Source of the DNA: Micromonospora sp. MP36
GTDB taxonomy: Bacteria; Actinomycetota; Actinomycetes; Mycobacteriales; Micromonosporaceae
Length of the DNA stretch: 40,150 nt
Reading direction: 5' to 3'
Assembly: GCF_008119785.1 (NCBI RefSeq)
Contig: NZ_VSFA01000067.1
Location: 1 to 40,150 of the forward strand
In this document: in pieces, positions 23,942-31,054 of the stretch
How the letters are laid out: each line of letters opens with the position of its first letter
How positions within the stretch are numbered: the stretch's first letter is position 1
Translations under genes and position numbers: made by a program
The notes under the pieces: generated by a model
Database searches by the model: none
What the model saw: only the letters and a program-made list of their open reading frames with translations
Told to the model about the DNA's origin: nothing

Positions 23942-25465
23942 ATGACCTCTTCCGCCACGAATCCCGCGCAACCTGCAGGCAGGCCGGCCGGGCCCGATTC
24001 CGGTCCGACGCCCAGACCTGATCGCCCGGCCGGGCCCGGCCCCGCGACGGAACCTGGTTCCGATCGCAGCGCCACCCAGATCGATTCCGCCCTGGTCAGG
24101 TTGGCCGCCATCGTGGTGCTGGGGGCGCTGACCGCCATGCTCGACATGACGATGGTCAGCGTGGCGCTGGCCCGGCTGACCGACGACCTGAGCACCTCGG
24201 TCGCGACGGTGCAGTGGGTCAGCACCGGTTACCTGCTCGCCATCGCCATGGTCATCCCGCTGACCGCCTGGGCGGTCGAACGCTTCGGCACCAGGCGGAT
24301 GTGGCTGACGGCCCTCACCGTCTTCCTGGCCGGCTCGGCATTGTGCGGCACCGCCTGGTCGGTGGGCAGCCTGATCGCGTTCCGGCTGGTGCAGGGCATC
24401 GGCGGCGGCATGATCGTGCCGCTGGCGATGATGATCCTGGCCCAAGCGGCCGGTCCGGCGCGCCGAGGTCGAGTGATGAGCATGGTCGCCGTTCCCGGAC
24501 AACTCGCGCCGATCGCCGGTCCGTTGCTCGGCGGCCTGATTGTGGACGCCGCGAGCTGGCGGTGGATCTTCTTTGTCAACCTGCCGATCGGGCTCGTTGC
24601 ACTGCTCCTGGCCTGGCGCGGGATACCGCGCGCCGCACAGGCACCATCCGCCGGATCGCTCGACGTACTCGGGCTGGCGCTGCTGTCGCCGGGCCTCGCC
24701 GTCACGATCTACGGCCTGTACCGGGCCGGTGTGCAACGCTCGGTCGCCGCTCCGCCGGTCCTGGTCGCGCTCGCAATCGGGCTGGCGCTGCTTGGCGCCT
24801 TCGTGGTGCACGCGCTGCGGGCCAGGGCCACGCCGGTCCTCGACCTGCGTCTGTTCACCAGCCGGGCGTTCGCCGCGGCGTCGGCGCTGAACTTCCTGTC
24901 CCGGATGTCGATCTTCGGGGCGATGATCCTGCTGCCGCTCTACTACCAGCAGGTGCGGGGCGAGAGTGCGCTGTCGGCCGGCCTGCTGCTGGCGCCGCAG
25001 AGCGTGGGCACCATGCTCGGTCTACTGTTCGTCGGAAAGCTCACCGACCGGATCGGTGCCCGTCCGGTCGTGCTGGTCGGCCTGACGGTCGCCGTCGGCG
25101 GCACGGTGGCGTACACCCAGGTGCGGCCGGACTCCGACCCGGTGCTGCTCGCGGTCGCCCTGTTGGTCTGGGGGATCGGCATCGCCGCCGCGACCGTGCC
25201 GGTGATGGCCGCCGCGTACCAGGGCCTCGCGCCCAGCCTGATCCCGCGGGCGACCAGCGCCATCACCACCATCCAGACGGTCGGCGCGTCGTTCGGGGCC
25301 GCCGTCCTGGTGGTGATCCTGCAACGCCGGCTCACCGGGGCCGCCGACGGTGGCGCGGCCGCCCGGGCCGCCGCATACGGGCACACCTTCTGGTGGGCAC
25401 TGGCCTTCACCGCACTCGCGTTCGTCCCGGCCTTGCTGCTGCCCGCCGCCCCGCGCCGTAGGTGA
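23942..25465 (+). CDS. MFS efflux transporter of the DHA2 (EmrB/QacA) family
   Basis: A 507-residue integral membrane protein with about 14 hydrophobic segments, the size and layout of the DHA2 drug:proton antiporters. Visible motifs are LDMTMVSVALARLTDDL in TM1 (the motif D1 region), TAWAVERFGTRRMWL (motif A) and PIAGPLLGGLIVDAASWRWIFFVNLPIG (motif C followed by the W-R-W-I-F-x-x-N-x-P motif of EmrB-like members). The N-terminal 50 residues are Pro/Ala-rich and cytoplasmic. It probably exports drugs or a self-made metabolite, controlled by the divergent TetR protein. ATG at 23942 is set by the operator arrangement. Confidence 0.92.
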   Translation: MTSSATNPAQPAGRPAGPDSGPTPRPDRPAGPGPATEPGSDRSATQIDSALVRLAAIVVLGALTAMLDMTMVSVALARLTDDLSTSVATVQWVSTGYLLAIAMVIPLTAWAVERFGTRRMWLTALTVFLAGSALCGTAWSVGSLIAFRLVQGIGGGMIVPLAMMILAQAAGPARRGRVMSMVAVPGQLAPIAGPLLGGLIVDAASWRWIFFVNLPIGLVALLLAWRGIPRAAQAPSAGSLDVLGLALLSPGLAVTIYGLYRAGVQRSVAAPPVLVALAIGLALLGAFVVHALRARATPVLDLRLFTSRAFAAASALNFLSRMSIFGAMILLPLYYQQVRGESALSAGLLLAPQSVGTMLGLLFVGKLTDRIGARPVVLVGLTVAVGGTVAYTQVRPDSDPVLLAVALLVWGIGIAAATVPVMAAAYQGLAPSLIPRATSAITTIQTVGASFGAAVLVVILQRRLTGAADGGAAARAAAYGHTFWWALAFTALAFVPALLLPAAPRRR

Positions 25466-25557
25466 GAAAGCACCGTCCCATCGGGCGCGGCGGGCCAGGC
25501 TGCGCGGGACCTCCAGGACGCCGGCGCAGCCGGTCCGGGCGGCCGCCTGCTTGACCG

Positions 25558-26292
25558 TCAGTGGGGCGGCGGTTCGCTCGGTGGGCGCTGCTGGCTCCAG
25601 TACGCCTCAAGTCGGTCGGCCAGCTCGGTCGGGTGGCCGAGCATCGGGAGGTGGTCTCCGGGCATCTCGTCCGGGGTGAGGTGTAGGCGCTCGCGTACGA
25701 CGCGGCGCATGAAGTCGGCGGGGAAGAAGCGGTCGCCGCGGCTGAGGAGGAACCTCGTCGGCACGTCCGGCCATGCCGGTAGCGGCCATGGTTCCGTGAA
25801 GGGGGTGCTGGCCTGGGCTTTCTGCCGGCTGAGCGCCTCGGCCGCGAGCTTCGACGGGAGGTCGTGCACGAACAGGGCCACCAGATCATCTTCAGCTCCG
25901 CCGTCGCGTGTGTCCTGTTCACGTCTGGCCTGGTCGTGTCCGGTGGCGGCCCACCAGTCGCCGGGCGCTTCGCCGGGCAACGGGATCATCGCCTGCAACA
26001 TGACCAGGAGGCTTACTGACGCCCGATCGCATACGAGCGGGGCGGTGAACCCGCCGAAGGAGTGGGCCACCACGACGACGTCGGAGCGGTCGCCGATGGC
26101 CTGGATCACCTTGTCGGCGTACTCCGACAGGCCCGCCGACTCGTCGGCACATGGCAGGTCGACGGCCACCACGTCGTGGCCCCGGCCACGCAACTCGTCG
26201 GCCAGCAGATGCCAGCACCAGGAATCCGCCGCAGCTCCGTGGATCAGGACGTAGGTGGCCCGGTTCGGTGCGCCCGGGCGGGTACCGGTCAC
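25558..26292 (-). CDS. Alpha/beta hydrolase
   Basis: A 244-residue alpha/beta hydrolase with oxyanion motif LIHGA near residue 17, nucleophile Ser78 (AHSFGG), acid Asp187 (SRGDRFF) and base His213 (GDHLPML). The fold resembles small esterases of the salicylate-binding/EstC type; the substrate is unknown. It is the last gene of an operon that starts with arsR at 27638. Its GTG overlaps the stop of the PNPOx-like gene (GTGA, 26289-26292). It converges on the MFS gene, with 92 nt between and no clear terminator. Confidence 0.9.
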   Translation of the reverse strand: MTGTRPGAPNRATYVLIHGAAADSWCWHLLADELRGRGHDVVAVDLPCADESAGLSEYADKVIQAIGDRSDVVVVAHSFGGFTAPLVCDRASVSLLVMLQAMIPLPGEAPGDWWAATGHDQARREQDTRDGGAEDDLVALFVHDLPSKLAAEALSRQKAQASTPFTEPWPLPAWPDVPTRFLLSRGDRFFPADFMRRVVRERLHLTPDEMPGDHLPMLGHPTELADRLEAYWSQQRPPSEPPPH

Positions 26293-26807
26293 GATCGGCC
26301 CCGCCGGTTGAACTCCTCCGCGCTGGTTCCACCGGGCAGGCGGGTCTGGAAGTCCAGCACGCCAACCCAGGTCGGGCGGACCGCGATGCGGAACATCCTC
26401 GTGTCCGGGTGGTCGACCGCGGCGATATTGGCGGCACCCTGCTCCGGACCGGCGTAGCGATGGTGAGCCAGGATGTACTCCGGCACGATCCCGTCGACTT
26501 CGGTGACCTCGGCCCGGCCGCGGATGAGCAGCACTTCCGGTGGTGTGGAAGCGGCGTCGATGGTGATCGCAACCGCCGGACGGGCGCGCAGGGCAGCGAC
26601 CTTTGCTCCGCCGAACGTGGAGAGCACCAGCTCGGCGCCGGTCCAGTGGAAGAGCATCGGGAAGACCCGAGGTGTGCCGTCGGACGCCACGTACGCGATG
26701 CGGGCCAGTTCGGTCGACGACAACAGCCGCTGCGCGACCGGACTGTGCAGCAGCCGAACGTCTCCCTGCGGCAATACCGTCATGTCTTCGGTGGGTGTGG
26801 TGGTCAT
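26289..26807 (-). CDS. Pyridoxamine 5-phosphate oxidase family (FMN/F420-binding) protein
   Basis: A 172-residue split-barrel protein: LLSSTELARIAYVASDGTPRVFPMLFHWTGAELVLST, then AALRARPAVAITIDA and LLIRGRAEVTEVDG, the usual pattern of the PNPOx-like superfamily in actinomycetes. Members bind FMN, F420 or heme and only some make pyridoxal phosphate; this one is more likely a flavin- or F420-dependent oxidoreductase of unknown substrate. Its ATG overlaps the stop of the SRPBCC gene (ATGA, 26804-26807) and its stop overlaps the hydrolase start, so all are translated together. Confidence 0.85.
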   Translation of the reverse strand: MTTTPTEDMTVLPQGDVRLLHSPVAQRLLSSTELARIAYVASDGTPRVFPMLFHWTGAELVLSTFGGAKVAALRARPAVAITIDAASTPPEVLLIRGRAEVTEVDGIVPEYILAHHRYAGPEQGAANIAAVDHPDTRMFRIAVRPTWVGVLDFQTRLPGGTSAEEFNRRGRS

Positions 26808-27307
26808 CGGGCTGCTCCCGATGACGTGGGCGCGACCGGGGTCAGATGTTCGGCGAGCCGATCGAAGGAGCTGGACCAGCCGCTCTCCAGCCCGGCGTTC
26901 TCCTCGCTCATTGCGAGGCCCGTGACGTGGAACGTCATCTCGGTTCGGTCCCCAAGCTCGGCGAGAGTCACGGTCAGCACCGCCTGCCGGACAATGGGCC
27001 CCGGCCCGGTCGGCACTCGCGTGCTCAGCACCAGCCGCTCAGGTTCCACCACTTCTCGGCAAATGAAGGTCAACGGGTACTCCGCGCCGTCGGCATCATC
27101 GATCATGCGCAGCTGCCACACGCCGCCGGGTCTGACGTCCAGCGAGATTGTGGACAGGGGTGTGGTGATGCCCACCGGTCCGAACCACCGGGCAATCTGT
27201 CGCGGGTCGGTCCACGCTGTGAAGACCAGGTGGCGGGGTGCCTCGAACACGCGGGTGATGGTGAACTCCCGGGTGGGCGTGCCGTTGGTGGCCGAGGTTT
27301 CAGCCAT
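26804..27307 (-). CDS. SRPBCC/AHSA1 domain protein
   Basis: A 167-residue START-like (SRPBCC, Activator of Hsp90 ATPase homologue 1-like) protein: FTITRVFEAPRHLVFTAWTDPRQIARWFGP at the start and SSSFDRLAEHL at the end, with a hydrophobic ligand pocket expected between. These proteins very often follow an ArsR regulator, as here; their ligand is seldom known. ATG at 27307 overlaps the arsR stop by 8 nt. The open frame continues further upstream inside arsR but is not coding there. Confidence 0.88.
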   Translation of the reverse strand: MAETSATNGTPTREFTITRVFEAPRHLVFTAWTDPRQIARWFGPVGITTPLSTISLDVRPGGVWQLRMIDDADGAEYPLTFICREVVEPERLVLSTRVPTGPGPIVRQAVLTVTLAELGDRTEMTFHVTGLAMSEENAGLESGWSSSFDRLAEHLTPVAPTSSGAAR

Positions 27308-27638
27308 GAGTGTCGCCTTTCTGAATCTCATGTAGGTGTGCGGCGAGTCGATCGAAACTGCCCTCCCAGAACTGCCGGTAGCGCTCCAACCAGTGGGTGG
27401 CTTCGCGCAGTGGTGCGGGCTCCAAGCGGCACGGACGCCACTGGGCGGTGCGCCCGCGGCTGATGAGTCCGGCCTGCTCGAGGACCTTGAGGTGCTTGGA
27501 GACCGCTTGCAGGGTGAGCGGCAACGGCTCGGCCAGTTCGTTGACGGTGGCCTCACCCTCGGCCAGCTTGGCGAGGATCGCCCGGCGGGTCGGGTCGGCC
27601 AGGGCGGCGAAGGTGCGGTTGAGCTGATCGGGTTTCAT
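27300..27638 (-). CDS. ArsR family transcriptional regulator
   Basis: A 112-residue winged-helix repressor: ALADPTRRAILAKLAEGEATVNELAEPLPLTLQAVSKHLKVLEQAGLISRGR. It lacks the Cys metal site of true ArsR/SmtB (no CxC in the recognition helix), so a metal signal is unlikely. First gene of the arsR-SRPBCC-PNPOx-hydrolase operon. An AT-rich region with inverted repeats directly upstream is its likely autoregulatory operator. AGGAC lies just before the ATG. Confidence 0.92.
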   Translation of the reverse strand: MKPDQLNRTFAALADPTRRAILAKLAEGEATVNELAEPLPLTLQAVSKHLKVLEQAGLISRGRTAQWRPCRLEPAPLREATHWLERYRQFWEGSFDRLAAHLHEIQKGDTHG

Positions 27639-27642
27639 GTCC

Positions 27643-27680
27643 TATTCAACCGGGTAGCTAATTAACTAGACAGTTGAATA
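27643..27680. promoter_or_regulatory. Operator/promoter region of the arsR operon
   Basis: tattcaac (27643-27650) and gttgaata (27673-27680) are exact reverse complements 22 nt apart, and between them lies a second imperfect palindrome, tagctaattaacta (27655-27668). The stretch is strikingly AT-rich for this genome. Promoter-like hexamers on the - strand (TTCAAC as -35; TTAGCTA as -10) fall within it, so a bound dimer would block transcription of arsR. Confidence 0.65.
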
Positions 27681-27770
27681 TACAGGTAGCTGATCGCAGG
27701 TCAAGGACGACTTCCGGCAACGCAAGCCGGGCACAGCAGCTGCCGCACCCGGCACATGCGCCGCCCGGTT

Positions 27771-28349
27771 CTACGCCTGATGACGCGCCCGGACTCGGGC
27801 CAGGTCGGCCGGGGTGTCCACGTCGGCCGGTGACCCGTCGCACGGTACCGAAGTCACCAGGTCGGCCCGGGCCCGCAGGAAGTCGCGGGCGCCCCGGTCC
27901 CCCGTCGCGTACGGCGCGAGCAGCGGCCAGGTGATGCGACTGAGCAGGACCGGATGCCCGGGCCGGCCGGCGTAGCTGGCCACGGCGACGGCGGCGCCGG
28001 CCGCGTACGCCGCCCGGACCCGGCGGACCGCGGCCGAGGTCAGCCAGGGCTGGTCGACGAGCACCACCACGACCGCGTCGGCGGCGCCCGGCAGTGAGTC
28101 CAGGCCGCACAGCAGGGAACTGCCGAGCCCGTCCCGCCACTGCGGGTTGACCACCGCGACCGCGCCGGGCAGCGGGGGAAGCCGGCCGGCGCCCGCGCCG
28201 ACCACCACGTGCACCGGGTCGCAACCGCCGGCGCGCAGCAGCCGGACCGCGCGCCGAACGAGCGGCTCGCCGGCCCATTCGACGAGCGCCTTCGGCCGGC
28301 CCAGTCGGCGTCCGGCGCCGGCGGCGAGCACCAGCCCGGCGACCGTCAC
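27771..28349 (-). CDS. MobA-like NTP transferase (molybdenum cofactor cytidylyltransferase type)
   Basis: A 192-residue nucleotidyltransferase with the N-terminal signature LVLAAGAGRRLGRPKAL and the metal-binding aspartate region VVLVDQPWL. Such proteins (MocA/MobA-like) add CMP or GMP to the molybdenum cofactor; beside molybdenum hydroxylase genes the MocA (cytidylyl) role fits, since this enzyme family uses the cytosine dinucleotide form in bacteria. The GTG start overlaps the XdhC stop (GTGA, 28346-28349), so it is translated with it. 132 nt separate its stop from the arsR promoter region. Confidence 0.85.
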   Translation of the reverse strand: MTVAGLVLAAGAGRRLGRPKALVEWAGEPLVRRAVRLLRAGGCDPVHVVVGAGAGRLPPLPGAVAVVNPQWRDGLGSSLLCGLDSLPGAADAVVVVLVDQPWLTSAAVRRVRAAYAAGAAVAVASYAGRPGHPVLLSRITWPLLAPYATGDRGARDFLRARADLVTSVPCDGSPADVDTPADLARVRARHQA

Positions 28350-29458
28350 GGCAGCGACGCGGCCGGCTGCCGGTCGCGAGCCGGGACGCGGTGGATCGGG
28401 CCGGCCAGCCCGTGCAGCGCCCGGCCCGTGCCGTCGTGGCGCCGGGCCACCACCTCCGCGGCGATCGCCAGCGCCGTCTCCGCCGCGTTCCGGCCGCCCA
28501 GGTCCAGCCCGGCCGGTGCGATCAGGCGGGTGAGCTGTGCCGGCGGCACCCCGTCGGCCCGCAGCCGGGCGAGGCGGGCGGCGTGCGCGCTGCGGCTGCC
28601 GAGCACCCCGACGTAGCCGGCCGGGGTGGCCAGCGCCGCGTGCAGCAGCGGGATCTCGTAGCGCGGGTCGTGGCCGAGCAGGCAGAGCACGGTGGCCGGG
28701 TCGACCGGGGTGCCGGCCAGCCAGCGGTGCGGCCAGGCCCGGTGGACCTCGTGCGCGTCCGGGAACCGCCGGGGCGTGGTGAATGCCGGTCGCGGGTCGC
28801 AGACGATCACCCGGTAGCCGAGCCCGGCGGCGATGCGGCTGAGCGCGGCGGCGACGGCGGTGGCGCCGAACAGCACCATCTGCGGCGCGACCGGCACCGC
28901 CTGGACGAGCACCCGCACCGGCGGTCGGCCCGCCCGGTGCCGGACCACGGCGCCGCCACCGGGCCACAGCCCGGCTGCCTGGCCGGCCACCCAGTCGTCC
29001 AGCTTCGAGTCGCCGAGGGTGCCCTCCGTCCGGTCCGCCCGCAGCACGCACTGGGCGCCGAAGGGTGCGGGGCCGCCGACGACGGTGGCCGCGGCGACCG
29101 GGCCGGGGCCGGTGAGGGCGGCGAGCACCCGCCGCGCCGGGCCGTCCGGGGTCACCCGCCGGTGCAGGACCTCCAGCACTCCGGCGCAGCCGGGCCGCGC
29201 CGGCCAGGGGCCGTCCCCGCCGACCGGGTAGCGGGCCAGCCGGGTGCGACCGGTCCGGAGTGTCTCGGTCGCCGCGTCGAGCACCGCCGACTCGACGCAG
29301 CCCGCCGGGATGCCGCCGCACACCTCGCCGGCCGGGTCCACGGCCAGCAGGTCGCCGGGCGCGGTGACGCTGCCCGCGGTGCTCGCCACCACGGTCGCCA
29401 GTCCGAACGGGACACCCTGCCGGCTCCAGCCGTCCAGCATGGCCAGCACCTCGCGCAT
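28346..29458 (-). CDS. XdhC/CoxI family maturation protein
   Basis: A 370-residue XdhC family protein. The N-terminal XdhC/CoxI part has ATVVASTAGSVTAPGDLLAV and GGIPAGCVESAVLD (the conserved GCVE Cys), and the C-terminal Rossmann part has QMVLFGATAVAAALSRIA, DPRPAF and GYVGVLGSRSAHAARLARL. Such chaperones bind the molybdenum cofactor, help install the terminal sulfur and insert it into the hydroxylase (E. coli PaoD is the counterpart of PaoABC). ATG at 29458 has GGAG upstream; the frame is open to 29779 but that is antisense to the 2Fe-2S gene. Divergent from the subunit genes with 64 nt between. Confidence 0.9.
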   Translation of the reverse strand: MREVLAMLDGWSRQGVPFGLATVVASTAGSVTAPGDLLAVDPAGEVCGGIPAGCVESAVLDAATETLRTGRTRLARYPVGGDGPWPARPGCAGVLEVLHRRVTPDGPARRVLAALTGPGPVAAATVVGGPAPFGAQCVLRADRTEGTLGDSKLDDWVAGQAAGLWPGGGAVVRHRAGRPPVRVLVQAVPVAPQMVLFGATAVAAALSRIAAGLGYRVIVCDPRPAFTTPRRFPDAHEVHRAWPHRWLAGTPVDPATVLCLLGHDPRYEIPLLHAALATPAGYVGVLGSRSAHAARLARLRADGVPPAQLTRLIAPAGLDLGGRNAAETALAIAAEVVARRHDGTGRALHGLAGPIHRVPARDRQPAASLP

Positions 29459-29510
29459 GCTCCACTTCCCGCTATTAGCCGGATTTGTCAGTACATCGCC
29501 CGGACAACGG

Positions 29511-29516
29511 TAGTCT
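29511..29516 (+). promoter_or_regulatory. Possible -10 box of the molybdenum hydroxylase operon
   Basis: TAGTCT lies 6 nt before the GTG at 29523 and no ribosome site is present, suggesting a leaderless mRNA. A TTGTCA at 29485-29490 could be the -35 box, but at 20 nt the spacing is long. Confidence 0.4.
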
Positions 29517-29522
29517 GGCCCG

Positions 29523-30065
29523 GTGCGGGAGAGCGCGAAACCGACGGAAGACGGGTGGTCGTCCACCGTCACCCTCACGGTCAACGGCACCGGCCACAAC
29601 CTGACCCTGGACAACCGGACCACCCTGCTCGACGCCCTGCGCGAACGGCTCGCCCTCACCGGCAGCAAGAAGGGCTGCGACCACGGCCAGTGCGGCTCGT
29701 GCACCGTGCTGCTCGACGGCCGGCGGGTGAAGAGCTGCCTGATCCTCGCCGTCACCCTCGACGGACGGACCGTGGTCACCGTGGAGGGCCTCGCCGACCC
29801 GACGGGCCTCTCCCCGCTCCAAGCGGCGTTCGTCGCCCACGACGCCTTCCAGTGCGGCTACTGCACGCCCGGCCAGCTCTGCTCCGCCCGCGGCATGCTC
29901 GACGAGGTGGCCCGGGGCTGGCCCAGCGCGGTCACCGGAGACCTGACCGCACCGGTGGAGCTGACCGACGCGGAGGTACGGGAACGGATGAGCGGCAACC
30001 TGTGCCGCTGCGCCGCGTACCCGAACATCGTGGCCGCCATCCGGGACGCGGCGGCGGCACGGTGA
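29523..30065 (+). CDS. Molybdenum hydroxylase 2Fe-2S subunit
   Basis: A 180-residue small subunit with two [2Fe-2S] clusters. The plant-ferredoxin-type cluster uses Cys52, Cys57, Cys60 and Cys72 (GCDHGQCGSC...KSC); the second uses Cys111, Cys114, Cys161 and Cys163 (QCGYC...LCRC). It passes electrons from the Mo site to FAD. Unlike E. coli PaoA it has no Tat signal, so the enzyme should be cytoplasmic. The stop overlaps the FAD subunit start (GTGA, 30062-30065). Confidence 0.93.
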   Translation: MRESAKPTEDGWSSTVTLTVNGTGHNLTLDNRTTLLDALRERLALTGSKKGCDHGQCGSCTVLLDGRRVKSCLILAVTLDGRTVVTVEGLADPTGLSPLQAAFVAHDAFQCGYCTPGQLCSARGMLDEVARGWPSAVTGDLTAPVELTDAEVRERMSGNLCRCAAYPNIVAAIRDAAAAR

Positions 30066-31054
30066 AGGCGTTCCGCTACCACCGGCCGGCCGACGTGGCG
30101 GAGGCGGTGGCGCTGCTCGACGCGGAGCCGGCGGCGGCCTACCTCGCCGGCGGCACCAACCTGGTGGACCTGATGAAACTCGGGGTGCAACGCCCGGAGC
30201 TGCTGGTCGACGTCACCGGCCTGCCGCTGGACACGGTGGAGGTCCTACCGGGCGGCGGGCTGCGGATCGGCGCCACCGTGCGCAACAGCGACCTCGCCGC
30301 GGATCCGGTCATCCGGCGCGAACACCCGTTGCTCTCCCGGGCGCTGCTCGCCGGCGCCTCCGGGCAACTGCGCAACCTGGCCACCACCGCGGGGAACCTG
30401 CTGCAACGCACCCGCTGCGTCTACTTCCAGGACACCGGCAAGGCGTGCAACAAGCGGGAGCCCGGCACCGGCTGCGCGGCACGCCACGGGCAGAACCGCG
30501 ACCTGGCCATCCTCGGCTGGTCCGAGCTGTGCGTGGCCACCCACCCGTCGGACCTGGCGGTCGCCCTGGTGGCGCTGGACGCGGTGGTGGAGGCGCACGA
30601 CCCGGGCGGCGCCCGGGAGATCCCCGTGGCCGAGCTGCACCGGACACCCGGCGAGCACCCCGAGCGAGAGACCAGCCTCCCCCGCGGCGCGCTGATCACC
30701 GCGGTCCGGGTCCCGCCGCTGCCGTTCGCGCGACGCTGCACCTACCTCAAGGCCCGCGACCGGGCCAGCTTCGCGTTCGCGGTCGGCTCGGTGGCCGCGG
30801 CGCTGGACCTGGACGGGGACACCGTCCGCGACGTCAGGCTGGCGTACGGGGCGGTCGCGCACCGGCCGTGGCGGGCGTACCGGGCGGAGGAGGCGCTGCG
30901 CGGCCGCCCGTTCACCGCCGAGCTGGCCGCCCAGGCGGCGGACGCCGAACTCGCCGCGGCCCGCCCCCTGCCGCACAACGGGTTCAAGGTGCCGCTGATC
31001 CGCAACCTCACCGTCCGGGCGTTGACCACACTGGCCGGGACGGCGCCCCGATGA
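30062..31054 (+). CDS. Molybdenum hydroxylase FAD subunit (PaoB-like)
   Basis: A 330-residue CoxM-type FAD-binding subunit: YLAGGTNLVDLM and LATTAGNLLQ are the two FAD pyrophosphate motifs. Between them and the C-terminal domain there is an insertion RCVYFQDTGKACNKREPGTGC with Cys119, Cys129 and Cys138, closely like that of E. coli PaoB, whose insertion holds an extra [4Fe-4S] cluster. The complex is thus closer to the PaoABC aldehyde oxidoreductase than to CO dehydrogenase or common xanthine dehydrogenase. Its TGA overlaps the ATG of the large subunit (ATGA, 31051-31054). Confidence 0.9.
   Translation: MKAFRYHRPADVAEAVALLDAEPAAAYLAGGTNLVDLMKLGVQRPELLVDVTGLPLDTVEVLPGGGLRIGATVRNSDLAADPVIRREHPLLSRALLAGASGQLRNLATTAGNLLQRTRCVYFQDTGKACNKREPGTGCAARHGQNRDLAILGWSELCVATHPSDLAVALVALDAVVEAHDPGGAREIPVAELHRTPGEHPERETSLPRGALITAVRVPPLPFARRCTYLKARDRASFAFAVGSVAAALDLDGDTVRDVRLAYGAVAHRPWRAYRAEEALRGRPFTAELAAQAADAELAAARPLPHNGFKVPLIRNLTVRALTTLAGTAPR

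Noticed and set aside
27771..29465. A single 564-codon frame over the MobA-like and XdhC genes
   Set aside because: Only its last 192 codons are MobA-like; the rest is a wrong frame of xdhC, which is read in another frame with clear domains.
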